A stretch of DNA of 64,000 nucleotides from OLB9 sp041392785. Lineage in GTDB: Bacteria > Bacteroidota > Bacteroidia > Chitinophagales > Saprospiraceae. The notes beneath the pieces are model-generated. The model saw nothing but the letters and a program-made list of their open reading frames with translations. It had not been told where the DNA came from and ran no database searches. Both the position numbers and the translations under genes were made by a program. The stretch spans positions 310,001 through 374,000 of the forward strand of contig JAWKLK010000001.1 of assembly GCA_041392785.1 (NCBI GenBank). The letters are read 5' to 3'. Of the stretch, positions 1-8,503 are shown piece by piece (the first letter of the stretch is position 1; every line of letters starts with the position of its first letter).

Positions 1-1007
1 AGTTGCCCCACGGCATCATGCCTATAAACTACATTTGGGTTTATGTAAGGAGATAATGTCTGACTCACTCGTGCTAAATTACCTCCTATATTAATAAGTA
101 TCCTTTTTTCTTTCAGAAACCCGAAAGTGATACCATATTGCAGCTGTGGAAACACCTTGTCACTTCCTTCAGACAGGACAGTACCTAGTCCCAGATGTAC
201 ACCCATCAAAAATTCCGGGCTAAAGTGATAGCTGAGATGCGTCAATGCATTTGCTCCGATTCCTTTGGTTCTATTCTTTTTAGATTGAATTTTGTAATAA
301 GCACTACTGTCCAATTGAAAAATTGTATCGTTTGTATTGATTGATTCCCAAGCATAATTATGCTCTTTTCCCGCAGAATAAAAAATGCCTAAACTTACTG
401 ATGAAGAAAAATAGTGAACTTTATATAGTGTGAACTCATGGTAGGTGGAATCTATAAAGTTGCCAGTAGCATCATATCGTGCAAAAGTAATGTAAACATC
501 CTTAGCATCGCCTTTATTTAAATTTAAATGATACACTTGCGTATTTGTAGATTGCAATTTGTATACTTTTGCTATCATTTCAAGATATTGTTCTTTGTAT
601 TCATCACAAGTAGGATAGCTTACTTCCAATTGATCCAACAAATTTGATGCTTCTGTATCGTGTATCACATATTGACTTATAAATTCCCCAAAATTTAAAA
701 CATCTCCTTTATAGGACGAACAAGGCGGTTTTTTATCACCTTGGTTCTTTTTTGACTTGGATATTCCATTTGAGAGATCTTCTATTTTTATGGGTTGATG
801 TCCTATGTACGACCTATCTTTTGAAGAAAGTTTTATTTTTACACGATCAGAATTAAAATTTTTGAACTCAATTTTGACGTTATCTTCCTTTACTGACATG
901 GTTTTGGGCAAAACAGGATTGGCATAATCTATGAATATAGTTTCATCTTGTGCAAAGGAGATGGACAATGTTAAGATAATCAAATTTAATAAAAGTATGT
1001 TTCTCAT
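1..1007 (-). CDS. secreted, probably outer-membrane protein (3' end beyond left edge)
   Basis: A minus-strand reading frame is open from an ATG at 1007 to the left edge. It begins MRNILLLNLIILTLSISFAQ, a clear Sec signal peptide ending in a typical A-Q cleavage context. About 315 residues follow with no stop. The later part (SYHFSPEFLMGVHLGLGTV, then FPQLQYGITFGF) alternates aromatic and polar residues like the strands of an outer-membrane beta-barrel, but I recognise no family. The gene starts 2 bp after the stop of the small membrane protein at 1010-1426, so the two are probably co-transcribed. Signal peptide and frame are seen; the barrel is inferred. Confidence 0.75.
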   Translation of the reverse strand, partial: MRNILLLNLIILTLSISFAQDETIFIDYANPVLPKTMSVKEDNVKIEFKNFNSDRVKIKLSSKDRSYIGHQPIKIEDLSNGISKSKKNQGDKKPPCSSYKGDVLNFGEFISQYVIHDTEASNLLDQLEVSYPTCDEYKEQYLEMIAKVYKLQSTNTQVYHLNLNKGDAKDVYITFARYDATGNFIDSTYHEFTLYKVHYFSSSVSLGIFYSAGKEHNYAWESINTNDTIFQLDSSAYYKIQSKKNRTKGIGANALTHLSYHFSPEFLMGVHLGLGTVLSEGSDKVFPQLQYGITFGFLKEKRILINIGGNLARVSQTLSPYINPNVVYRHDAVGQ

Positions 1008-1009
1008 AT

Positions 1010-1426
1010 TTATTTAGATATTGCATATTTTCCAATTATTGCCAGAAGAATGCCTCCAAATGAGGATGCAATTGTAGTAATAAATTCATCGTCTCCTCCT
1101 GCTTTAAATATGGTGATTACACCAATTATGAAATACGTTGCTGCATACACAAGACCCAGATAATTTGGATTAAATCTATTATTTTCGGTCAATTGAACGG
1201 CGGATCCAATAGTGCGAAACATTCCTGTTTTGACATTAGTATCCTTTTGTAAGTTTACATCAAGCAGAACAGCTATCGAAGCTCCAATTGCGGTGAATAG
1301 ACCCGCAAAAATAGTTTTCTGAAATTCATTAGGGTTCGCTTCTCTTAGCACTGTATATCCTAAAAATATAAATAGGACAAGACCAATTATTAAAGACAAA
1401 CCTAAAATCACCTTCTTTGTGTCCAT
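1010..1426 (-). CDS. small integral membrane protein
   Basis: This 138-residue protein starts MDTKKVILGLSLIIGLVLF. It has a hydrophobic N-terminal helix (residues 6-25), a second around 38-58, and a C-terminal pair around 90-135 rich in Gly and Ile. That suggests four short membrane spans joined by one polar loop (residues 60-85). I do not recognise a family. Its stop lies 2 bp before the start of the secreted protein on the same strand, so it is the first gene of a two-gene operon. The role is unknown. Confidence 0.7.
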   Translation of the reverse strand: MDTKKVILGLSLIIGLVLFIFLGYTVLREANPNEFQKTIFAGLFTAIGASIAVLLDVNLQKDTNVKTGMFRTIGSAVQLTENNRFNPNYLGLVYAATYFIIGVITIFKAGGDDEFITTIASSFGGILLAIIGKYAISK

Positions 1427-1702
1427 AATATGTTTTTTTTTAATACCACAAAATTACATGCAACTACACTCCATCACCATATAACCTTTGTTATATGCAA
1501 AGCTAGCCTTCTCGATACCGATGCATAGTTACTGTTTTGACAGCACTATAATTTTGTAACAAAAATAATAGCATATTCAATATATAATACTAAATGACAA
1601 AGAATTTTAAAGAATAATAATTTATGAAATGCGGCTCATTAGTTCACAAATCTTTTTTAACAAAAAATTTATTGATTGCCATTTGGTGGGTTAACTATAC
1701 AC

Positions 1703-2683
1703 TCAAAATCTCTCTAATTGCATCCTTAGTCTTGCGAAGAAAATCAACCTCTCCTTTTCACCAGCGTGGGTGATAAAGGTCGATATCTTTCTGATGTTTT
1801 CAATAAAACGAAATTGATTTTTTATCATCCGCTGATCGGTGGTGCGCATATAATTTGGTACATCGATTTGCTGAAAAAGGATGCTGGTTTCTTCTGATAG
1901 AACCAAGATAACTTCTGAACCCAAATTGATATCATTGATATAGATATTACAGTCCATTTGTAGATTTTTACTATTCGATGGTTTTTTACCTGCATTGGTC
2001 AATTCTTCCAAATACGTTATCAAGTCCATAAATTCGCTTTCTATGATACGTTGGTCTTCTTTATTTTTCAATACATGTATTTCCTTCAAATATAAATACT
2101 GCGATACGGTATTGTCCAACATGTAGGGATTCCAAATTTCAGTATCAGGAAATGAATAATACAAGTCTTTCAGGATAGTGATGCATTGTTGCAAATCTCC
2201 ATTTTTAGAAAATTCTTTTATATCAAAAGAACTGCTGACGCCTCCTATCTTCCAATTGATCCTGTTCCACATAAAAAGCTTCAGATACATCAGGTGAGGG
2301 AAAGATAAAAGGTGAAACAAAGGCACTTCATTGGCCAAAAAGTAACCGTGGACATTTTTCATCTTTTTTACCTTGGCGAAATAACTTATGACATTCTGAA
2401 AATAGTCAGGATAATTTCTAGGCTGATACATCAACCCGTCTGCATAGAATGGGACATAACTATTTTTTGGCTCCTGAGCATGTATCAAATGGTCTAACGA
2501 AATATTTGATTTTTGGCATATCGTGAATAATTCTTCAATAGAAAACCTACTGCGTCCATTGAATTTATTGTAAATACTTGCTTCACTCATCCCAAGCAGC
2601 TTACTGATGTCCTTTACCATGACTTTGAGATTTTTATGCTCTGAATTTTTCAAAAGATGACTAACTAAACTTTCATACGCCAT
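1703..2683 (-). CDS. helix-turn-helix transcriptional regulator
   Basis: The 326-residue protein has an N-terminal helix-turn-helix of the XRE/BetR kind. VMVKDISKLLGMSEASIYNK reads as the two recognition helices (about residues 21-40), followed by FSIEELFTICQKSNISLDHL. The rest (residues 75-326) is an uncharacterised, mostly helical region without cofactor or catalytic motifs, a common layout in Bacteroidota regulators. It is transcribed away from the lipoprotein cluster at 2.9 kb, with an AT-rich divergent spacer of about 300 bp, so it may control those genes. The DNA-binding call rests on the motif; the target is inference. Confidence 0.7.
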   Translation of the reverse strand: MAYESLVSHLLKNSEHKNLKVMVKDISKLLGMSEASIYNKFNGRSRFSIEELFTICQKSNISLDHLIHAQEPKNSYVPFYADGLMYQPRNYPDYFQNVISYFAKVKKMKNVHGYFLANEVPLFHLLSFPHLMYLKLFMWNRINWKIGGVSSSFDIKEFSKNGDLQQCITILKDLYYSFPDTEIWNPYMLDNTVSQYLYLKEIHVLKNKEDQRIIESEFMDLITYLEELTNAGKKPSNSKNLQMDCNIYINDINLGSEVILVLSEETSILFQQIDVPNYMRTTDQRMIKNQFRFIENIRKISTFITHAGEKERLIFFARLRMQLERF

Positions 2684-2988
2684 TAGGAAAGGAAATTTGA
2701 TTATAAATTATACTAATTATGACAGATTATTATCAATTTATTAGAATATAGATTCTACATATTTGCAAAATTATATTTATTATTATAATTTTTAACAAAT
2801 ATTTTCAAAATAATATAAATTACACTTATTTATTATACATATTATATAATATATTATGTATTTTATAGATTCCTGCATCTATTTAGTACCTATATTTGCA
2901 CTATGGTTTATGAACTGAATTGACTCACAAAAACCCTTTTAATATGAACAAGTGGATACTTCATACATCACCATTAAATACAACAACC
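2684..2988. promoter_or_regulatory. AT-rich divergent promoter region
   Basis: This non-coding 305 bp lies between the HTH regulator (leftward) and the first lipoprotein (rightward). It is extremely AT-rich, with runs such as TTATTATACATATTATATAA. TATATTTG at 2891-2898 fits the Bacteroidota -7 box TAnnTTTG and would serve the lipoprotein at 2989. I see no clear -33 box. Confidence 0.45.
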
Positions 2989-3519
2989 ATGTACACCACC
3001 ATCAGATTATCATCCATCATTTTTATGATGACATTCGTCCTAACATCCTGTGATAAAGACCCACTTGAAGCATGTGCCGAAGACCCTAGCTGTGAGTATT
3101 TCCGCTGCAAAGTCAATGGCGAATGGTGGACTCCCGACTGCGAAGACGGACCACTTTTTGGTTGTAGGCATACGGATGTGCAGTATTATTTTAATACTTC
3201 AGGGACTGTTGAATTTTCAAGTAAAAGCCAAAAAAATAATGAGGGTATTTATATGCTTATTCATTCAGTTTTTGAGGTGGATACAATTTTTAATCATTAC
3301 TCTGGCCCTAATGTTTCATCAGGATTTAGAAGAAGTAATATTCCAATGGATTGTAGACTTTTTGATTTGGTTCAAAAGGAAAAATCAATATTTAAACTTA
3401 CAAAAATAGATAAAAGTAGTAATATAATAGAAGGAGAATTTTCATTTATTGCAAAAAATAGCTGTAATGAAACGGTTAATATTACATCAGGGGAGTTTAG
3501 ACAACATTACCGCTTTTAA
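2989..3519 (+). CDS. small lipoprotein, DUF6252-like
   Basis: I place the start at the ATG at 2989, which gives MYTTIRLSSIIFMMTFVLTSCDK. Its lipobox (L-T-S-C) follows directly after a hydrophobic helix; the upstream in-frame starts (2920, 2944) would only add a non-signal extension. The mature part is about 155 residues, with VNGEWWTPDC early and N-x-x-NITSGEF at the end. That pattern is shared with the neighbour at 4422-4961 (VNGKSWIPE...VINITDGRF). These are probably paralogous beta-sandwich lipoproteins exposed on a membrane surface. Function is unknown. Confidence 0.7.
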   Translation: MYTTIRLSSIIFMMTFVLTSCDKDPLEACAEDPSCEYFRCKVNGEWWTPDCEDGPLFGCRHTDVQYYFNTSGTVEFSSKSQKNNEGIYMLIHSVFEVDTIFNHYSGPNVSSGFRRSNIPMDCRLFDLVQKEKSIFKLTKIDKSSNIIEGEFSFIAKNSCNETVNITSGEFRQHYRF

Positions 3520-3581
3520 ATTATAAAATCAGAAAACACTAAAGTAAAATAATTTTTTTTCATCACCAAAACCTTTTTAAT

Positions 3582-3908
3582 ATGAACAAGTGGAAACTTT
3601 TTCGTTGGGCATTGCTATGCCTATGGTTGAGCGCCACCGTGCGCTCCCAAGCTCAGTCGCAGACCGCCGATGAGCGATTTGTAGAAGCCATGTCGGCACT
3701 CGATATGGCCCCCATTCTATCTAGTACAGGTCTCTTTGCAGATCGTGTGCCCTCTATCATACCGCTGGAGCTATTTCGAGGAAGAGCGATTTCAGACACC
3801 TTGCACGGCTCTCGTGGTTTGCTCTTCATCACTCAGGCTTCTATGTATGGCGCGGATCCATGTTGGGTGGATGGATTTAAGTCTCTTGGATGTAGTATTT
3901 TTGACTAA
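3582..3908 (+). pseudogene. truncated secreted protein (N-terminal fragment)
   Basis: The 108-residue frame begins with a signal peptide (MNKWKLFRWALLCLWLSATV..AQ) and continues with a conserved-looking stretch (DERFVEAMSALDMAPILSS). It stops after DPCWVDGFKSLGCSIFD. Its base composition is visibly richer in G and C than its neighbours. The 30 bp around the start (3563-3592, CACCAAAACCTTTTTAATATGAACAAGTGG) nearly duplicates 2925-2954 before the previous lipoprotein, which suggests a recombination junction. I read it as the left-over start of a longer secreted protein, but a genuine short secreted protein cannot be excluded. Confidence 0.4.
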
Positions 3909-4127
3909 AATGCATCATGCCCAACAAATAATTTTCAACATATATGCTAAAATTGTTTCAACTTTATAGAATATGTATAAAAAATCAAAAAATATCTTGA
4001 AATAATGGAATATTTTCATCATATTATATAAATAAATATGTATTTTGGTAATTTCTGTATCTGATTAATGCCTAAATTTGTATTATTATCTACAAACCGA
4101 TTTTTATCACCACCAAACAAAAAATTT

Positions 4128-4309
4128 ATGTACACATCACCATCTTTTTTTTCACAAAATCTTATCATAAACTTCATAGCATGTCTATGTATCATCTTGA
4201 TATCATCTTGCAATAAAGATCCATACCAAGATGGCACACCCGAGCTACCACCCATCACTATGGAAGGAAAAATACACTCGACTTTCTACTAGATGGAAAG
4301 GTATGAGAA
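4128..4309 (+). pseudogene. broken lipoprotein copy (N-terminal fragment)
   Basis: From the ATG at 4128 this fragment encodes MYTSPSFFSQNLIINFIACL and a lipobox (ISSCNKDPYQDG), nearly identical to the copy at 5244. It has one A fewer than that copy in the run after GGAAGG (near 4264-4272). This shifts the frame to a stop at 4292, and the homology ends at about 4309. It is therefore both frameshifted and truncated. It is one of several shuffled pieces in the 2.9-5.7 kb lipoprotein cluster. Confidence 0.6.
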
Positions 4310-4409
4310 ATGAAAGCATTTCACCCTAAAAATAAAGCATAAATATTTAATCATCAATGTACCTACGATACTCCCCTCTTTTTTAAGAGAGGGGTCGGGG
4401 GTGAGTAAA
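4308..4409. repeat. direct repeat with GC-rich hairpin, copy 1
   Basis: About 100 bp here recur at 5130-5231 with few differences (GAAATGAAAGCATTTC, then TATTTAATCATCAA, then the hairpin). The right end carries CCCCTC-TTTTTTAA-GAGAGGGG (4373-4394) followed by TCGGGGGTGAG. It stands out from the AT-rich surroundings and resembles a REP-type palindrome. It sits directly before a lipoprotein start in both places. Confidence 0.65.
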
Positions 4410-4421
4410 AACAAAATCACC

Positions 4422-4961
4422 ATGAAAACAAATCCATTATTCACACTTACACTAGTACTCATCATACTCCTCTCAATCATCAGCTGCACCAAAACCGAAG
4501 AGATAGACAAACTCCCACCCATCACTATGGAAGGTAAAAATACCTTCGGGTGCCTAGTCAATGGCAAATCATGGATTCCAGAAACGGATGGAGGATTGTT
4601 TAATGAAAGACTTTCGGTTAGGTATGAGGGTAATTATTTAGGAATACAAGCTTTGATTTCATCAAATAGAAATAATTTGAGACAATTGATTCATGTGGAT
4701 GCAAGTTTTAGTGACTTAGGAATTTATAAAATCCCTCCTTTACCGTTTAGCGGTGAGATGTTCACTAACTCCAAAAACAAACCCATGGGTACCATTGAAT
4801 GCACATCTTACAAGTGCATCCTCGAAGACACAGAAATAGAAATATTATACATTGATACCAGTAAACGTATCATTTCAGGAACATTTAGCTACAAAAACCT
4901 AACTAATAGATGTGGTGATGTCATCAACATCACAGATGGCAGATTTGATGTACGGTACTGA
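4422..4961 (+). CDS. small lipoprotein, DUF6252-like
   Basis: The start chosen is the ATG at 4422, giving MKTNPLFTLTLVLIILLSII and a lipobox ending in S-C at about residue 22; the GTG at 4401 would only add seven residues. The mature protein of about 157 residues has the same plan as 2989-3519: LVNGKSWIPE near the N-terminus and RCGDVINITDGRFDV at the end. A short segment after the lipobox (LPPITMEGKNT) also occurs in the fragments at 4128 and 5244, so the family has exchanged N-terminal pieces. It is a likely surface or periplasmic lipoprotein of unknown role. Confidence 0.7.
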   Translation: MKTNPLFTLTLVLIILLSIISCTKTEEIDKLPPITMEGKNTFGCLVNGKSWIPETDGGLFNERLSVRYEGNYLGIQALISSNRNNLRQLIHVDASFSDLGIYKIPPLPFSGEMFTNSKNKPMGTIECTSYKCILEDTEIEILYIDTSKRIISGTFSYKNLTNRCGDVINITDGRFDVRY

Positions 4962-5064
4962 TATAAAACAATAACAAAAGGAATTTTTAGTATAGTTTAA
5001 TTTTATTTTTTAACATTCAAAAATCGATTATTATGAACCGATTTTTCCGGCTTTCATTAGCCAA

Positions 5065-5110
5065 AAGAACCCATCCCCTGACCCCTTCCCTTTAAATGGA
5101 AGGGGCACGT
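5065..5110. repeat. GC-rich palindrome (REP-like)
   Basis: CCCCTTCC-CTTTAAAT-GGAAGGGG forms a strong hairpin within 5082-5106, preceded by CCATCCCCTGA. It is similar in style to the palindromes at 4373 and 5195, and no coding frame covers it. Confidence 0.5.
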
Positions 5111-5129
5111 CTACGAAACAAAAGATCAA

Positions 5130-5231
5130 GAAATGAAAGCATTTCTTCGTAAAATAAATCACAAATATTTAATCATCAACGCACCTACACTACTCCCCTC
5201 TTTTTTAAGAGAGGGGTCGGGGGTGAGTAAA
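5130..5231. repeat. direct repeat with GC-rich hairpin, copy 2
   Basis: This is the second copy of the element at 4308-4409. It ends in the same CCCCTC...GAGGGG hairpin and the same GGTGAGTAAAAA tail, and here it precedes the lipoprotein fragment that starts at 5244. Confidence 0.65.
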
Positions 5232-5243
5232 AATCCAAAATAT

Positions 5244-5657
5244 ATGTACACATCACCATCTTTTTTTTCACAAAATCTTATCACAAACATCATAGCATGT
5301 CTATGTATCATCTTGATATCATCTTGCAATAAAGATCCATACCAAGATGGCACACCAGAGCTACCACCCATCACGATGGAAGGAAAAAATACACTAGGCT
5401 TTCTACTTGATGGAAAGGTGTGGGTGCCTTATCAGGAAAATCCAGGGATATTTACTCCGACATTGGTCAATAATATATATTACTCCAAGTATGCCCTACT
5501 TAAAACCCCTAAAACTAAAAAGTCTCCACACGACTTATCGTATGGAGACGAAACTAAGAAATCCTTTCTTTCCCTTGACCCTACTTTGGACTACATGAAT
5601 GACTTATGGGGTTGTGGATCGCAGGGAACTTCCAATTTATTCACAAGACTCTTTTAA
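5244..5657 (+). pseudogene. truncated lipoprotein, 3' end replaced
   Basis: The ATG at 5244 opens MYTSPSFFSQNLITNIIACL with the lipobox ISSCNKDPYQDG, then TMEGKNTLGFLLDGKVWVPY, matching the DUF6252-like family. After about 130 residues the frame runs into the 3' end of the convergent gene at 5637-6329 and stops within it at 5657. The conserved family tail (NIT-GxF) is missing. The last roughly 20 residues look like chance reading of the antisense strand. It is best read as a truncated member of the lipoprotein cluster. Confidence 0.55.
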
Positions 5658-6329
5658 TGTTTTTAGTTCTTCTTTACTGTTGACTGTAACTGATGTGCCG
5701 TCTGCCATTGTGACCGTGATAGGAAATTTCAGTTCTGGTCTGGCTTTTACACCTGGATTTGCTTTTTCCCAAGCTTTCAAGGCATCTCTTAGTCCAGCTT
5801 TATCTTCTCCGCTATTCAATGTATATTCTGTGCTATCTGGCAAAATAAGCGTGAACGGATAGTCAATTTTAAAGCAAGCATGGTGATTTCCATGATTTCC
5901 TGCTCCGCCATGAAATTTGTCTTTTTTACAAGCGACTTTAAGCTCGCGCAACTGTGTTTCATCTTCTACTGTGATCAACTCTCCATCCTTATTGAGCACG
6001 TCAAAAGGAAAGGCGATGCTCGGTCTGGTACGTCTGTCGGGATTAGTGCTTTCTTTCCATGCCTTGATAGCAGATACCATTTCTTCAAACGAATTGACTT
6101 CCACTGATTCGGCACCATTCGGAAAATCCACTGTCACCGGAAATACCAGTTCATAACACCCCAAACGCCCTAGATTACCACCTTCCAAATTCCTAGATAC
6201 GACTTCTTCTGCATATTCTTCTGCTTCTGTAGATGTAGAGGTGGTGTCTGTTTCTTTAGAACAAGAAGCTATGAAAAGACCAACCATGACAACCAAGATC
6301 CAATTTAATTTTAAAAAACCTGTTTTCAT
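5637..6329 (-). CDS. lipoprotein with two tandem repeat domains
   Basis: The ATG at 6329 gives MKTGFLKLNWILVVMVGLFI followed by the lipobox ASC. The mature protein contains two versions of one domain of about 80 residues. Each begins with a Cys (CYELVFPVTVDFPNG; CFKIDYPFTLILPD), has an alpha segment ending in KAW, an R-P-x-I/L-x-F-P strand, a T-V strand, and ends in L-K-x-x-C. The four conserved Cys suggest one disulfide per domain. A His-rich linker (HGGAGNHGNHHAC) joins the domains. Family and role are unknown; it may be surface exposed. It converges on the truncated lipoprotein with a 21-bp overlap. Confidence 0.7.
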   Translation of the reverse strand: MKTGFLKLNWILVVMVGLFIASCSKETDTTSTSTEAEEYAEEVVSRNLEGGNLGRLGCYELVFPVTVDFPNGAESVEVNSFEEMVSAIKAWKESTNPDRRTRPSIAFPFDVLNKDGELITVEDETQLRELKVACKKDKFHGGAGNHGNHHACFKIDYPFTLILPDSTEYTLNSGEDKAGLRDALKAWEKANPGVKARPELKFPITVTMADGTSVTVNSKEELKTLKESCE

Positions 6330-6615
6330 AAAAAATAAAAATTTAAAGTTTGAATAAATGTTATACATCCTAATAAGCCTTCAATCGATTTTTTGTACTC
6401 AATTATTTAAAAGAAAAATGTAAAATAATGTGGTTTTATGATTTTTTAGAATTCTAATTTGGTTGAAAAATTGTTGTATAAAATTGATTATGAATGTTTT
6501 ATGATGTGATTCATTTCTAATGAATTGAGATTTATTTTTTTGAGATCAAATGGATTTTTTACTATAACATTCTGTATCCAATCTATCAAAATCATTCTTT
6601 CCTCTGGATTTTTAT

Positions 6616-6623
6616 TACCTTTG
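6616..6623 (+). promoter_or_regulatory. probable -7 box of der
   Basis: TACCTTTG matches the Bacteroidota -7 consensus TAnnTTTG and lies 20 bp before the der start codon. Confidence 0.5.
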
Positions 6624-6642
6624 TGCGAAGTAAAATGTTTTT

Positions 6643-7959
6643 ATGTCTCATATTGTCGCCATCGTCGGTAGGCCCAATGTCGGTAAATCTACCTTGTTCA
6701 ATCGTCTTATTGGCGAGAGAAAAGCCATTATAGATGATATCAGCGGCGTGACGAGAGATCGCATCTATGGATTTTCGGATTGGAATGGAAAGAACTTTAC
6801 CGTAGTAGACACAGGTGGTTTCGTCAGAGGCTCCAATGATATATTTGAAGCAGAGATACGAAAACAAGTGCACATCGCTATCGAAGAAGCCACCATTATC
6901 ATATTTTTGACAGATACCACGACTGGAATTACAGACCTTGATGAGGAAATAGCCAACATGCTTCGCAAGAGTCCTAAAAAAGTCATCTTAGCTGTCAATA
7001 AAGTAGATAATAACCAGCGTCTCTTAATGGCAAATGAGTTCTACAGCCTTGGTTTTGAAAATACAGTGTTTATTGCGGGCATTTCGGGATCCGGCACAGG
7101 AGAATTATTGGATCTCATAGCGGATATTCTCCCACCAGAGGCAAAGGATACAGCAGATAGCCTTGATCCTGATATACCAAAAATCGCCATAGTAGGCCAA
7201 CCAAATGTGGGTAAATCATCCTTGACAAATGCCCTCATAGGTGAAGAAAGAAACATTGTTACCGATGTAGCAGGTACAACCAGAGACTCTATTCACACAC
7301 TATATAATAAGTTTGACCATAAATTTTATTTGATTGATACTGCAGGTCTTCGTAAGAAGGGGAAGGTCAATGAAGACTTAGAGTTTTATTCGGTACTTAG
7401 AGCCATAAAATCCATAGAAGAGGCTGACGTCTGCATCCTTATGATCGATGCGCTCCATGGTATCGAGGCACAAGATTTGAGTATTTTAAGTTTGATACAG
7501 AAAAGAAAGAAAGGGGTGCTCATCGTAGTGAATAAATGGGATTTACTCCCAAAGGAGACCAATACGGCCAGAGACTTTGAAAAAAGAATTAAAGAGAAAA
7601 TTGCACCTTTTACGGATGTACCTATTCTATTTACTTCCGTGATGGAAAAACAGAGAATATTCAAGGTAGTAGAACTAGCAAAGGAAGTATATGACAATAG
7701 AAAAACCAAAATCAAAACATCTGAACTGAATGACACTTTGCTTCCTATCATCGAAAAAAATCCGCCACCATCTTATCGAGGCAAACATATTAAGATCAAA
7801 TATATTGTTCAACTTCCAGTGGCGTATCCAGCTTTTGTATTTTATACCAATTTTCCAGAGCAAATGAAAGAAAGTTATAGAAATTTTCTTGAAAACCAGA
7901 TGAGACAGATATTTCCACTTAGCGGAGTGACCGTAAGCATTTACTTCAGAGATAAATAA
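6643..7959 (+). CDS. der: ribosome biogenesis GTPase Der (EngA)
   Basis: Der is the tandem-GTPase factor needed for maturation of the 50S subunit. The 438-residue length is normal. The first G domain shows GRPNVGKST (about residues 8-16), DTGG and NKVD. The second shows GQPNVGKSS (about 184-192), DTAG and NKWD. The C-terminal 85 residues form the KH-like domain (SYRGKHIKIKYIVQLPVAYP). All guanine-nucleotide motifs are intact. It is followed 4 bp later by rfbC. Confidence 0.97.
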   Translation: MSHIVAIVGRPNVGKSTLFNRLIGERKAIIDDISGVTRDRIYGFSDWNGKNFTVVDTGGFVRGSNDIFEAEIRKQVHIAIEEATIIIFLTDTTTGITDLDEEIANMLRKSPKKVILAVNKVDNNQRLLMANEFYSLGFENTVFIAGISGSGTGELLDLIADILPPEAKDTADSLDPDIPKIAIVGQPNVGKSSLTNALIGEERNIVTDVAGTTRDSIHTLYNKFDHKFYLIDTAGLRKKGKVNEDLEFYSVLRAIKSIEEADVCILMIDALHGIEAQDLSILSLIQKRKKGVLIVVNKWDLLPKETNTARDFEKRIKEKIAPFTDVPILFTSVMEKQRIFKVVELAKEVYDNRKTKIKTSELNDTLLPIIEKNPPPSYRGKHIKIKYIVQLPVAYPAFVFYTNFPEQMKESYRNFLENQMRQIFPLSGVTVSIYFRDK

Positions 7960-7963
7960 TCAT

Positions 7964-8503
7964 ATGAGCTGGACTGCTTTAAACATCAAAGGTACTTACA
8001 CTTTTGAGCCAAAAATTTGGGGAGATGATCGTGGATATTTTTTTGAATCATTCAATGCTTCTACGTTACCGGTTGAATTAAAAAACATCCATTTTGTTCA
8101 AGATAATGAAGCCAAGTCCGTCAAGGGTGTCATCCGTGGCCTACATTATCAAAAGGGAGATGCAGCCCAAAGCAAATTAGTCAGATGTGTAGAAGGTGAA
8201 ATACTGGATGTCATTGTAGACTTAAGGCCCGATTCACTCACTTATGGACAACACATTTCTGTCATATTGAATGACATCACCAAAAAACAACTTTTTGTTC
8301 CTAGAGGCTTTGCGCACGGATACATCGTATTGTCAGAGACTGCTGTATTCGCTTATAAGTGTGATAATTATTATAATCCTTCACAAGAAGGCGGCATCCA
8401 TTATTTGGACAAGGACTTAGATATAGACTGGATATTACCTAAGGAAAACCACATTATTTCTGAAAAAGATGCCATTCTACCAAAATTAGCGCAACTCCCA
8501 TGA
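7964..8503 (+). CDS. rfbC: dTDP-4-dehydrorhamnose 3,5-epimerase
   Basis: RfbC epimerises dTDP-4-dehydro-6-deoxy-glucose at C3 and C5 in dTDP-L-rhamnose synthesis. At 179 residues it is full length, a single cupin. The diagnostic stretch KGVIRGLHYQKG contains the catalytic His, and FVPRGFAHGY with YKCDNYYNP marks the rest of the active site. Its stop overlaps the start of rfbD by 4 bp (ATGA), indicating translational coupling. The other two rhamnose genes, rfbA and rfbB, are not in this window. Confidence 0.95.
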   Translation: MSWTALNIKGTYTFEPKIWGDDRGYFFESFNASTLPVELKNIHFVQDNEAKSVKGVIRGLHYQKGDAAQSKLVRCVEGEILDVIVDLRPDSLTYGQHISVILNDITKKQLFVPRGFAHGYIVLSETAVFAYKCDNYYNPSQEGGIHYLDKDLDIDWILPKENHIISEKDAILPKLAQLP

